Below, in pieces: positions 39,146 through 47,178 of a stretch of DNA of 64,000 nt (its first letter is position 1; the number at the start of each line of letters is the position of its first letter). The position numbers and the translations under genes were made by a program. Origin of the DNA: Flavobacteriaceae bacterium UBA1903 (GTDB lineage: Bacteria > Bacteroidota > Bacteroidia > Flavobacteriales > Flavobacteriaceae). A model generated the notes under the pieces. The model made no database searches. It was given only the letters and a program-made list of their open reading frames with translations, and was not told the origin of the DNA. The DNA lies in NCBI GenBank assembly GCA_002337605.1, contig DDGL01000012.1, forward strand, positions 62,001 through 126,000, written 5' to 3'.

Positions 39146-40315
39146 ATGGAAAATTCAAAAAAGATGGGTGTTAATACGATTTGCGCCCACGTAGGAGAGG
39201 TAAAAGACGAGCAGTTTAAAGGAGCTATTTCTCCTTTATACATGAGCAGTTCGTACGCGTATGAAAACGTGGATATTAAAAGATATCCAAGGTATTTTAA
39301 CACACCAAATCAAGAGGCATTAGGAAAGAAAATAGCAGCCTTAGAGTATACCGAGGCTGGGATGATTTTTGGTAGCGGGATGGCTGCTGTGAGTCATTGT
39401 TTATTGGCTTTTCTTCAAAAAGGAGACCATATAGTATTGCCAAAAACGCTATACGGAGGTACGTATAATTTTATAGTTGAAGAGTTCGGGAAGTTTGGAA
39501 TAGAATATACGTTTGCCGATGGGTTCCGGGAAGAGGATTTCAGAAAAGCACTCCAAAAAAACACCAAAGTACTATACGTGGAGACACCCAGCAATCCGTT
39601 GATGCGTATTACAGACCTGGAAATGATTGCGAACCTGGCCAAAGAACACAGTTTGGTGTCTATGATTGATAATACATTTGCGTCCCCTATAAACCAGAAC
39701 CCAGCCATTTTTGGCATAGATATCATGATTCACAGCGCGACCAAATATATGGGAGGACACAGTGATATTTGCGCAGGGGCCGTTGCCGCAAGTGAGGAGC
39801 ATATGTTACGGATCTGGAATCTTTCAAAAAATATTGGTGGGAGTTTAAGTGACTATACTGTGTGGTTGTTAGAGCGTAGTTTAAAAACTATGGCATTGCG
39901 GGTTAAAGCCCAAAACCGAAATGCAAAACGAATGGCAAAGTGGTTACAAAAACAGCCCTTAGTTAAAAGGGTGTATTATCCGGGGTTGAAAGACCACCCG
40001 GATTACCATTTGGCAAAAAAACAAATGAAAGGCTATAGTGGAATGCTTTCTTTTGAATTAATCCCCTCTATAGATGCAGAAGCTTTTATGGAAGCCTTGC
40101 AACTCATTAAGCAATCTATGAGTCTGGCGGGGGTTGAATCGACCATTTTATCACCTGCAAAAACCAGTCATGCTTTACTGTCTGCTGAAGAAAGGGAACA
40201 TCAAGGGATTGGCGATGGGTTGCTGCGATTTTCAGTAGGAATTGAAGAAAAGAAAGATTTGATAGCCGATATTGAACAAGCCTTTGAAGCTGTTGCAAAG
40301 AAAGAATTGGTATAA
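39146..40315 (+). CDS. Trans-sulfuration PLP enzyme (cystathionine gamma-synthase / gamma-lyase family)
   Basis: 389 residues, fold-type I aminotransferase-like. The PLP Lys is K200 in HSATKYMGGH. The PLP-phosphate loop is FGSGMAAV and the Asp that contacts the ring nitrogen is in SMIDNTFASP. PSNP and the C-terminal SVGIEEKKDLIADI are family hallmarks. Substrates are sulfur amino acids such as cystathionine, homocysteine or methionine; sequence alone does not separate synthase from lyase. It is followed 69 bp later by bshB1, which needs cysteine for bacillithiol, so a role in cysteine supply is plausible. Confidence 0.88.
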   Translation: MENSKKMGVNTICAHVGEVKDEQFKGAISPLYMSSSYAYENVDIKRYPRYFNTPNQEALGKKIAALEYTEAGMIFGSGMAAVSHCLLAFLQKGDHIVLPKTLYGGTYNFIVEEFGKFGIEYTFADGFREEDFRKALQKNTKVLYVETPSNPLMRITDLEMIANLAKEHSLVSMIDNTFASPINQNPAIFGIDIMIHSATKYMGGHSDICAGAVAASEEHMLRIWNLSKNIGGSLSDYTVWLLERSLKTMALRVKAQNRNAKRMAKWLQKQPLVKRVYYPGLKDHPDYHLAKKQMKGYSGMLSFELIPSIDAEAFMEALQLIKQSMSLAGVESTILSPAKTSHALLSAEEREHQGIGDGLLRFSVGIEEKKDLIADIEQAFEAVAKKELV

Positions 40316-40330
40316 TTAGAATAGGGTTTT

Positions 40331-40349
40331 ACCCTGAGCATGTCGAAAG
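40331..40349. repeat. Dispersed CTTCGA...CTCAG element, short form (minus orientation)
   Basis: The plus strand reads ACCCTGAGCATGTCGAAAG, whose reverse complement is CTTTCGACATGCTCAGGGT. It lies between the trans-sulfuration gene and bshB1. Confidence 0.65.
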
Positions 40350-40384
40350 ATAAACCTCGTAACGATTAAACTTCTCAACGTATT

Positions 40385-41101
40385 ATGAAACTAGATATTT
40401 TAGCCATAGGCGCCCATCCAGACGATGTAGAAATGAGCTGCGGAGGCACTCTGGCAAAAGAAATAGCCAATGGAAAAAAAGCGGGCATCCTGGATTTAAC
40501 AAGAGGAGAACTAGGTACCCGTGGATCTGCAGAAATAAGAGATGAAGAAGCTAAAAAAGCTGCTGAAATTTTAGGAGTCTCCGTTAGAGAGAATTTGGGT
40601 TTTGGAGATGGTTTTTTTGTAAATAATAAAGCTACACAATTGGAGGTGGTTAAAATTATACGAAAATACAGACCAGAAATTATTTTATGCAACGCTGTGG
40701 ACGACCGCCATATAGACCATGGTAAAGCAAGTACATTGGTGAGTGACGCTTGTTTTTTAAGCGGATTGGTAAAAATTGAAACGATTCACCAGGGCAACAA
40801 TCAGCACCCCTGGCGCCCTACAGCTGTCTATCATTATATACAATGGAAAGAGCTTACCCCGGACGTTGTAGTGGATATTACAGGTTTTGAAGACAAGAAG
40901 ATGGAAGCTGTTTTTGCGTATCGGAGTCAGTTTTTCGATGAAACATCCAAAGAACCTAACACGCCTATCTCCTCTAAAAATGCTACAGACAGTATGTTGT
41001 ACCGCAATAGAAATTTAGGAAGACTCATTGGAACGGAAGCTGCTGAAGGATTTACGGTAGAGCGATTGCCTGCAGTAGCTTCAATTTTCGATTTGATATA
41101 A
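40385..41101 (+). CDS. bshB1: Bacillithiol biosynthesis deacetylase BshB1
   Basis: 238 residues. Zinc-dependent LmbE/PIG-L-family enzyme that removes the acetyl group from GlcNAc-malate, the second step of bacillithiol synthesis. The metal motif is GAHPDDVE (His11, Asp13/Asp14) and the later ligand lies in DDRHIDHGKAS. The stretch LTRGELGTRGSAEIRDEEA is highly typical of BshB1. Its presence shows that this organism uses bacillithiol, as is common in Bacteroidota. It may be co-transcribed with the trans-sulfuration gene across the small repeat. Confidence 0.94.
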   Translation: MKLDILAIGAHPDDVEMSCGGTLAKEIANGKKAGILDLTRGELGTRGSAEIRDEEAKKAAEILGVSVRENLGFGDGFFVNNKATQLEVVKIIRKYRPEIILCNAVDDRHIDHGKASTLVSDACFLSGLVKIETIHQGNNQHPWRPTAVYHYIQWKELTPDVVVDITGFEDKKMEAVFAYRSQFFDETSKEPNTPISSKNATDSMLYRNRNLGRLIGTEAAEGFTVERLPAVASIFDLI

Positions 41102-41120
41102 AATATTTTTGGGTTAAGTA

Positions 41121-41151
41121 TTGCCAATACTTGGCGAATGCTTTATATTTG
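41121..41151 (+). promoter_or_regulatory. Promoter of tRNA-His
   Basis: TTGC (41121-41124), a 19-bp spacer and TATATTTG (41144-41151). The spacing and TTGC are the same as for the SRP RNA promoter. The predicted start near 41157 leaves a 5' leader of about 56 nt to be removed by RNase P. Confidence 0.8.
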
Positions 41152-41212
41152 CATCCGCTTAAGCGATATTCGTTTTAGTGAATATGCTAACTCTTGAAAG
41201 AGAGCGCTACAT

Positions 41213-41287
41213 GGTGGTTGTAGCTCAGCTGGTTAGAGCGCTGGTTTGTGGTACCAGAAGTCGCCGGTTCGAACCCGGTCTTCCACC
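41213..41287 (+). tRNA. tRNA-His (GUG)
   Basis: The cloverleaf can be folded by eye. The D stem is GCTC/GAGC, the anticodon stem CTGGT/ACCAG with loop TTGTGGT (anticodon GTG), and the T stem GCCGG/CCGGT with loop TTCGAAC. A G at -1 (41213) faces C73, the histidine identity pair. The acceptor stem GTGGTTG/CTTCCAC pairs except for two U-U positions (5-68, 6-67). Only CA of a CCA follows C73. The 3' part is repeated 130 bp downstream. Confidence 0.93.
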
Positions 41288-41324
41288 CAGAAAGAGTCTT
41301 CATGAACGTGAAGGCTCTTTTTTT
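41272..41324. repeat. Direct repeat copy 1: tRNA-His 3' end plus terminator
   Basis: The 53 bp starting AACCCGGTCTTCCACCC, inside the tRNA T arm, recur at 41402-41454 with two mismatches (41298 and 41316). Confidence 0.9.
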
Positions 41325-41326
41325 TT
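41293..41326 (+). terminator. Intrinsic terminator of tRNA-His
   Basis: AGAGTCTTCA pairs with TGAAGGCTCT around TGAACG-type loop bases, followed by nine T (41318-41326). One internal mismatch is present. Confidence 0.88.
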
Positions 41327-41367
41327 GTCATGAATTTTGTTTGAAATAGGTAGGGTGAGAAGTTTAT

Positions 41368-41402
41368 ACTGAGTACGCGACTCAAGGAGCACATCGAAGT
41401 AA
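41368..41402. repeat. Dispersed CTTCGA...CTCAG element, long form, inside the tRNA tail duplication
   Basis: On the minus strand it begins ACTTCGATGTGCTCCTTGAG and ends GTACTCAGT. The ends fit the family and the core contains GAGT/ACTC. It directly abuts copy 2 of the tRNA tail. Confidence 0.7.
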
Positions 41403-41454
41403 ACCCGGTCTTCCACCCAGAAAGAGTTTTCATGAACGTGAAGGCCCTTTTTTT
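41402..41454. repeat. Direct repeat copy 2: orphan tRNA-His tail plus terminator
   Basis: 51 of 53 bases match copy 1. It has no 5' tRNA part, so it is not a functional tRNA. The repeated terminator stem still folds (TTTTCA/TGAAGG region), followed by seven T. From here to 41591 nothing else is seen. Confidence 0.9.
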
Positions 41455-41591
41455 AATTTTTTCCAGTTTTAAAACCAGTTTTTTTGTTTCTGCTATCTTA
41501 GCATCTTTAGTATTCTAAAGAGTTACTTTAAATTTCAGCAAAAAATACCAGGACACTTTCGTTTTGCTTATTTTGCCTTCAAATTCTTGTT

Positions 41592-44500
41592 ATGCCCAAA
41601 TACTTATATTTTCTTGTTTTTTTAGTTGTCAGTACTACAGTTTGTTTTTCTCAGGAACGACCAAATTATAAATTACTCTGGGAAGTAACAAAAAGGGACG
41701 AGCCCTCCTTAAAATCGTATGTTTTTGGAACGATGCATGTTCAGGATGAGCGTGTTTTTAAATTTTCAGACTCTGTAATCCCAGCTATCCAAAATACCGA
41801 TGTTTTTGCGTTGGAAATAGACCCAACCATTGTAGGCGATGCCGTAAGTGAGAAACTTCTTGAAGTAAAAGGCGATACCAACATATACAAAGAAATTTTA
41901 TCTGAAGAGGAGTACACACGCCTGAGCGACAAATTCTATGAAATAAACGGCTATTCCTTTGAAGATTTTTCGTTGTCGCACCCTATGATGATAGAATCTA
42001 TGTTAACTCCCAGCATAAAGAAAAAGAATGACAAACGTACTTTTTTGGATGTGCACCTCTATGGTGTTGCTAATTATTTTGATAGAGAAATAACAGGGCT
42101 AGAAGATGTGGAAGATCAATTTCCTGAAATAGATGCTATCCCTAAAGAAGAGCTTAGAGAAGCTATTCTGGAGTTGCTGGATTTAGATGCTGAGATAGCA
42201 GAAAAATACCACGAACGACTTGTGGAAATATACTATAGTGGTAGTATCGAGAAAATGTATTATTTAATGAATGGCTTGTATCCTATTGATGCCGTTATGA
42301 AAAAACGAAATCAGAAAATGGTGAAGAGTTTTGATTCCATCATGCAGCACAAAACTATTTTCGCTGCGGTGGGAGCTGCTCATTTACCTGGGAATGATGG
42401 TGTTTTAGATCTACTAAAGAAAAAAGGATATACAGTAAAGGCTGTTCCACCAACGTTTAACGATCCCGAGTTTCAATACGAGCTCATCCCTAAAATGGAA
42501 ACCTGGAAAACCAATACGTATAAAGAGGCTGGGTATGGTGTGCAAACCCCGAAAATGGTTGTAGAAGTGCCCATAGGACCTGGAATTCAATCGTATACCG
42601 TGGCCGATCTTTATTCTGGGAGTAGCTTTAATTATTTTCATATAGATTATGGGAAAACTGGACAGCCAAACAATGAAGAAGTGATTGATAAGGTGATCGA
42701 AAATCAATTGGTTGACGAGGACAGTGAGTTGATTGAAAGGAGTAAAATTGAGCATTTAGGAGTACAAGGCACCGAGGTTGTCCTGCAGGTGAAAGGGACT
42801 TATATCAGAGCTCAATACTTTAACAGGGATGCTGTTCTATATGCTTTTTTAGTGGAAAGTAAGTTTAATGAAGTCAGATCGAAATATTCTGATGCATTTT
42901 TTAATTCGGTACAGTTTTTCACCGTAGAAAAGCCTGTAGCTGTATGGAAAAAGCGAGAAGATGTGCAAGGGGCTTATTCTGTAAACATCAAAGGGGAGGT
43001 TTCAGATCTGTCCAGAATTACACCAAGCCCGGAAAATCCAGCAATAGAATATGAAATATACTTATACGCCTCCAGAGATGACGAAAACAAGACATTGGGT
43101 CTCGTGCGGTACAACGATCAACCGTTGGGGTATTACATTAATGATATGTCCGTGTTTGATGCCCAAGTAAAGAATATATTGAATAGTAGAGGAGAAGTGT
43201 TAGGCGAATCGCAACCTATAACTCGTGATGGTATTGAAGGAAAAGTATACGATGTTCTGTTTTCAAGTAATCTTAATGCCCGTGCAGAGGTTTATTTCAG
43301 AGGGAATAGATTATATATGATCCTGGCTCAAAAATTAACTCCAGAAGAAAAAATTTCAGCCGAAGATCCTTTTATGAGTTCCTTTAAATTTGAGCCTTAC
43401 AAGGAATTAAAGCTGGATTCCCTCGTTACACTTAACGAAAGCTTTCAGGTTAAGTTACCCCAAAGAGCCACTAAAACTGAAGACGTCCAGTTTGAATCTT
43501 ACGAAGCGTATGAATATAATGAAGGTTTCAACGCAACAGACCTTGTAACGGGTGGGAGTTATCTGGTTCAATATATTAAAGTGAAACCCTATACAAAAGC
43601 TGCTTCTCTTGAAAAATTTTATGATGACTACAGCCAGCAACTTCTGGAATACAACGACACTATTATAAGCTCCAAAAATAGCATGATAGGTGGGTTGCCC
43701 TCACGACAAATAATTATGCATAATAAGAATACGCATATTAGACAAAAGATGGAGTTGTTACTAGACGGACAGGACCTTATTTTGTTGCTGGCGTATGTAG
43801 GTGATGAAGAGCTGGATCGAGTTGATGCTTATTTTAAGACCTTCAAAAAAATTAACAATAAAGCTACCTTCAAGCTTTCTGAGTCAAAAATGGATTTAAT
43901 CGCAACTCACTTAAGGTCTGGAGATTCACTTCAGTTTGAGGCCGCTAAAGGAGCATTTAATTACTATGAATTTGATAAGAAAGACGAAAAGACACTCGCA
44001 AAGCTTTTAAAATACTCCTATCCGGATGATGGCGAAGAGTATAATGTGAAAAATAGTATCGTGAATGCAATTGTGAGCTTAGAGGGATCAAAAGCTGTGA
44101 AAATACTCTCTTCGTTTTACAAGTCGGGTAAAGCACCTAACAGTACTAAGGTGGAAATTTTACGAATACTACCCTCGCTTGAAACTGATAAGGCGTATAA
44201 AACCTTCTTTGAGTTATTAGAAAAAGAGGCACCGTTGCGTGAAAAAGGAGCATCCTATGGGGTATTCAATGGATTAAATAACAGACCTAAAGTTGTACTG
44301 GATCATATAGAGCAATTAAATACATTTTTAGCACAGGATACGTACAGGGATAAGATTCTGGATACGTATACCTACATCCAGAGGTATGACTCTATTCATG
44401 GCCCTAAGCTCAATGCTTATAAAAATACAATGCTTTCTTATTTTGAAGAGGATGCCAGACGGTATACCGACACACTGGAACGAAAGAAATCCAGACACCT

Positions 44501-45062
44501 TACCTATGGCTTAATTTCAGATTACCTGTATTTAGTTACTACGGAAGAGACGCTTACTACAGGTGTTAGAAATGCGTTGGTTACCCTTGCAAACGATGTG
44601 AGCACCAACTCATGGTTAAATATTAGAGCACTACGAATGTCGATAGAAAATAATATTGAGATTGCTAAAAGTGCTTTAACAAAAAGACTGGAGGATAAAT
44701 ACTCCAGGTTTGAGGTTATGGAAACATTGCTGGAAAACAATCAGAAAGAACGCATTCCGGAAAGCTATTTTGAGAAGGTAAATTTTGCTGAACTTTCTTT
44801 ATACAACCACATTGGGATCGACTATGATGAGTATTACCCAAAGCAAATAAACTACCTGGGAGCATTCACCCATGAAGATACCCCTTATTTAGTTTTTACA
44901 TTTATGTATGACGAAGAAGACGGAGCATACCTGGGGGTAGTTGAAGACCAGGAATTAAACTTTGAATCGTTTAAGCAACACACCGTTCATGTAAACTGGA
45001 ACGCATACGATATAGAAAGTGACTGGCAGGAAGAAGCTATTAAAATTTTAAAGGAAGAATAA
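41592..45062 (+). CDS. Very large exported TraB/GumN-domain protein
   Basis: 1156 residues, about four times a usual TraB/GumN protein. A signal peptide covers about 1-21 (ending VCFSQ). The TraB/GumN domain is about residues 28-290: LLWEVTKRDEPSLKSYVFGTMHV with the conserved GTxH, ALEIDP, and near the end AAVGAAHLPGNDGVLDLLKKKGY. The middle (about 300-770) has repeated alpha/beta segments of about 150 residues that look related to each other (for example FNSVQFFTVE, MSSFKFEPY and FKTFKKINNK ends). The last part (about 780-1060) is helical and HEAT-like. TraB-type domains are proposed metalloproteases. The function here is unknown. Confidence 0.8.
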   Translation: MPKYLYFLVFLVVSTTVCFSQERPNYKLLWEVTKRDEPSLKSYVFGTMHVQDERVFKFSDSVIPAIQNTDVFALEIDPTIVGDAVSEKLLEVKGDTNIYKEILSEEEYTRLSDKFYEINGYSFEDFSLSHPMMIESMLTPSIKKKNDKRTFLDVHLYGVANYFDREITGLEDVEDQFPEIDAIPKEELREAILELLDLDAEIAEKYHERLVEIYYSGSIEKMYYLMNGLYPIDAVMKKRNQKMVKSFDSIMQHKTIFAAVGAAHLPGNDGVLDLLKKKGYTVKAVPPTFNDPEFQYELIPKMETWKTNTYKEAGYGVQTPKMVVEVPIGPGIQSYTVADLYSGSSFNYFHIDYGKTGQPNNEEVIDKVIENQLVDEDSELIERSKIEHLGVQGTEVVLQVKGTYIRAQYFNRDAVLYAFLVESKFNEVRSKYSDAFFNSVQFFTVEKPVAVWKKREDVQGAYSVNIKGEVSDLSRITPSPENPAIEYEIYLYASRDDENKTLGLVRYNDQPLGYYINDMSVFDAQVKNILNSRGEVLGESQPITRDGIEGKVYDVLFSSNLNARAEVYFRGNRLYMILAQKLTPEEKISAEDPFMSSFKFEPYKELKLDSLVTLNESFQVKLPQRATKTEDVQFESYEAYEYNEGFNATDLVTGGSYLVQYIKVKPYTKAASLEKFYDDYSQQLLEYNDTIISSKNSMIGGLPSRQIIMHNKNTHIRQKMELLLDGQDLILLLAYVGDEELDRVDAYFKTFKKINNKATFKLSESKMDLIATHLRSGDSLQFEAAKGAFNYYEFDKKDEKTLAKLLKYSYPDDGEEYNVKNSIVNAIVSLEGSKAVKILSSFYKSGKAPNSTKVEILRILPSLETDKAYKTFFELLEKEAPLREKGASYGVFNGLNNRPKVVLDHIEQLNTFLAQDTYRDKILDTYTYIQRYDSIHGPKLNAYKNTMLSYFEEDARRYTDTLERKKSRHLTYGLISDYLYLVTTEETLTTGVRNALVTLANDVSTNSWLNIRALRMSIENNIEIAKSALTKRLEDKYSRFEVMETLLENNQKERIPESYFEKVNFAELSLYNHIGIDYDEYYPKQINYLGAFTHEDTPYLVFTFMYDEEDGAYLGVVEDQELNFESFKQHTVHVNWNAYDIESDWQEEAIKILKEE

Positions 45063-45064
45063 AA

Positions 45065-45089
45065 AAGCCCTCTGAGTTACAGAGGGCTT
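45065..45089. terminator. Bidirectional intrinsic terminator between TraB-like gene and transaldolase
   Basis: AAGCCCTCTG (45065-45074) pairs perfectly with CAGAGGGCTT (45080-45089). A T run follows on the minus strand (plus A run 45060-45066), ending the transaldolase transcript. The plus side lacks a long T run. Confidence 0.88.
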
Positions 45090-45118
45090 CAATTATGGTT
45101 AGTTACTTGCGTTGAAGA

Positions 45119-45772
45119 TTAATTTCCTTTTTTATAGTCTGCTAAAAACTTCTCCAAACCTATATCTGTTAGTGGGTGTTTCAGTAATCCTTCAATAGAG
45201 GATAGTGGCCCCGTCATTACATCGCTACCAATTTTTGCGCATTCCAATACATGCATCGTATGACGTACAGAAGCAGCCAGAATTTGTGTTTCAAAACCGT
45301 AGTTATCGTAAATTAAGCGTATTTCGGCAATGAGATTGAGACCATCTGTTGAGATGTCATCCAACCTTCCAATAAATGGTGACACATACGTAGCCCCAGC
45401 TTTAGCAGCCAATAACGCTTGTCCTGCTGAAAAAACTAATGTGCAGTTTGTTCTAATTCCGTTGTCGCTAAAATATTTAATGGCTTTAATCCCTTCTTTT
45501 ATCATTGGGATTTTCACAACGATTTGTTCGTGCAGTTCGGCTAGTTGTTCGCCTTCTTTCACCATACCATCAAAATCTGTTGCAATTACCTCTGCAGAAA
45601 CATCGCCATCCACAATATTGCAGATATCTACATAGTGTTTCAGGATATTGTTGCGTCCCGTAATACCTTCTTTGGCCATTAACGACGGATTGGTAGTAAC
45701 GCCATCCAAAACACCCAGATCCTGAGCTTCGCGTATTTGATCTAGATTGGCAGTATCGATGAAAAATTTCAT
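45119..45772 (-). CDS. Transaldolase, short TalC/FSA-like type
   Basis: 217 residues, the size of the fructose-6-phosphate aldolase/TalC group. It transfers dihydroxyacetone units in the non-oxidative pentose phosphate pathway. MKFFIDTANLDQIREA and DGVTTNPSL are N-terminal hallmarks. The Schiff-base Lys87 is in VVKIPM. FSAGQALLAAKAGATYVSPFIGRLDD and QILAASVRH complete the barrel. Most short enzymes in this lineage act as transaldolase, but aldolase activity cannot be excluded. It is a single-gene unit with a heptamer tandem repeat about 110 bp upstream. Confidence 0.92.
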   Translation of the reverse strand: MKFFIDTANLDQIREAQDLGVLDGVTTNPSLMAKEGITGRNNILKHYVDICNIVDGDVSAEVIATDFDGMVKEGEQLAELHEQIVVKIPMIKEGIKAIKYFSDNGIRTNCTLVFSAGQALLAAKAGATYVSPFIGRLDDISTDGLNLIAEIRLIYDNYGFETQILAASVRHTMHVLECAKIGSDVMTGPLSSIEGLLKHPLTDIGLEKFLADYKKGN

Positions 45773-45882
45773 AGGAATGTTTTTAAGTTTCAGTAAAAAT
45801 AAGAAGAATTATAGTGTTTGTTTGAAATGTTCTAGAGTTTTAATTTTTAGCAGTAGTAGTAGTACTAATTAATCTGAAATTT

Positions 45883-45924
45883 GAAACTAGAAACTAGAAA
45901 CTAGAAACTAGAAACTAGAAACCA
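45883..45924. repeat. Heptanucleotide tandem repeat (GAAACTA)x5 plus one variant copy
   Basis: Five perfect copies of GAAACTA (45883-45917) are followed by GAAACCA (45918-45924). It lies in the 220-bp gap between the SDR stop and the transaldolase start. A GTA trinucleotide run (AGTAGTAGTAGTA) is just to its left. Confidence 0.95.
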
Positions 45925-45992
45925 GGAATTAAATCTAATAGAATACATTAGAAATAACTTCTGTGGGGTTTTTGATTTGTTTCTTTGAAATT

Positions 45993-46799
45993 TTACAACT
46001 TGTAATGTTTCATCACCATACGCTCATACGTTCTATCTGGCAGCACGCGCTTCAGGACAATGGAGAACTTCTGTAAAAAGGCACCCACTTTATAGTGAAT
46101 CTTAGGATGCTTTGTTTCTATAATTTGCTCCACTGCTTTTGCCATGTCACTAGGATCGTTTCCGGCGTCTACATGAGTGTTCATCATTTCCAATGTGGCT
46201 CCGTAAGCATTTTTATAAGGAGAATTGTCCAATACAGGGGCGTGATAACGACCAGAAGCAATATTAGTAGCGAAATCGCCAGGAGCAATGTTGGTCATTT
46301 TTATTCCAAATTGCTGGGTCTCCATCCGGTACGCTTCTGTTGTGATTTCCAGGGCCGCTTTGGTAGCACTGTAAATACCTCGGTAGGGTAAACCCATATA
46401 TCCAGCGATGGAGGTTACATTAATAATATGACCGCTTTGCTGTTGCCGCATTTGGGGTAGCACGGCTTTAATAACGTGTAGCGGACCATAGAAATTGGTT
46501 TCAAAGGCACTTCTGATTTCGTCTGTAGGAGTTTCTTCAATGGGGCCTGTAATGCCAACGCCTGCATTGTTTACTAGAACATCTAGTTGGCCAGCCTGGG
46601 AGATTATTTGGGAGACAGCTTCTTTAATGGTCTCAGGTTTTGTTACATCCAGTTGCAGCAAAGAAAAAGGAACGTTGTCTTTGTAGCTGTGCGGATTTCT
46701 ACTTGTGCCAAAAACGGTATATCCTTTATCATGCAAGTGCAGTGCAATGGCTTTGCCAATTCCCGACGAGGCTCCTGTAATAAAAACAACTTTTGGCAT
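45993..46799 (-). CDS. Short-chain dehydrogenase/reductase
   Basis: 268 residues from the ATG at 46799 (MPKVVFITGASSGIG). An earlier in-frame ATG adds 30 residues with no relation to the fold. Classical SDR motifs are the dinucleotide loop TGASSGIG (8-15), NNAGVG, catalytic Ser in NVTSIAGY, and YRGIYSATK with the Tyr-Lys pair. TSRNP after the second strand suggests NADP preference. The substrate is unknown. It stands between SRP RNA and the transaldolase on the same strand. Confidence 0.92.
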   Translation of the reverse strand: MPKVVFITGASSGIGKAIALHLHDKGYTVFGTSRNPHSYKDNVPFSLLQLDVTKPETIKEAVSQIISQAGQLDVLVNNAGVGITGPIEETPTDEIRSAFETNFYGPLHVIKAVLPQMRQQQSGHIINVTSIAGYMGLPYRGIYSATKAALEITTEAYRMETQQFGIKMTNIAPGDFATNIASGRYHAPVLDNSPYKNAYGATLEMMNTHVDAGNDPSDMAKAVEQIIETKHPKIHYKVGAFLQKFSIVLKRVLPDRTYERMVMKHYKL

Positions 46800-46995
46800 A
46801 GGTGTGTAATGAATGGCAAAGATGCACAGTTGCGGGAAGTATTCCAAGAAAAAATGACTGGTTCTTTGATGCGATTTCGCAAAAAACAAACTGAATTACT
46901 CAAAAACCTTTGCTGCTTCTTAAAAATTGAAACGTACTACTGAAGAGAGTTGTGATTGCTCAGGAATGAGAACTGAGAGTTTCGGGTACAAAAAA

Positions 46996-47090
46996 TGGCA
47001 AGCTACCTACATCACACCGCTACGACCGTTTACCCTTGCTGCGTTCCCGCCCTGGGGGATTCCACAGGAGCTGGTTGTGTAGGACTTGCC
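46996..47090 (-). ncRNA. ffs: Signal recognition particle RNA (small bacterial type)
   Basis: Read on the minus strand, the ends GGCAAG (47090-47085) and CTTGCC (47002-46997) pair. Inner strands CCTACAC and GTGTGATGTAGG extend the helix. The tip carries GGCGGGAACGCAGCAAGG, equivalent to the conserved Ffh-binding loop of 4.5S RNA (GGAAGCAGCCAAGG in E. coli). A T run follows the 3' end. It scaffolds Ffh for co-translational targeting to the inner membrane. The end points are estimated from pairing and the promoter. Confidence 0.92.
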
Positions 47091-47094
47091 GATG

Positions 47095-47125
47095 CAAAGA
47101 TAAGATACTTTTTAGGCTTCAGCAA
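47095..47125 (-). promoter_or_regulatory. Promoter of SRP RNA
   Basis: On the minus strand TTGC (47125-47122), a 19-bp spacer and TATCTTTG (47102-47095). The -7 element ends 5 bp before the predicted RNA start. Confidence 0.8.
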
Positions 47126-47178
47126 GCATTTTTGTCATCAATTATTTTGGCTATCTTGCGTCAAAAATTAATACTATT

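Noticed and set aside
41402..41454. Second tRNA gene after tRNA-His
   Set aside because: Only the 3' part and terminator are present; no D arm or anticodon arm can be folded upstream.
45883..45924. Heptamer repeats as a CRISPR array
   Set aside because: Units are 7 bp with no spacers and no cas genes nearby; it is a simple tandem repeat.
46587..46943. 118-codon plus-strand frame crossing the SDR start
   Set aside because: It is antisense to the SDR dinucleotide-binding region and has no promoter or family match.
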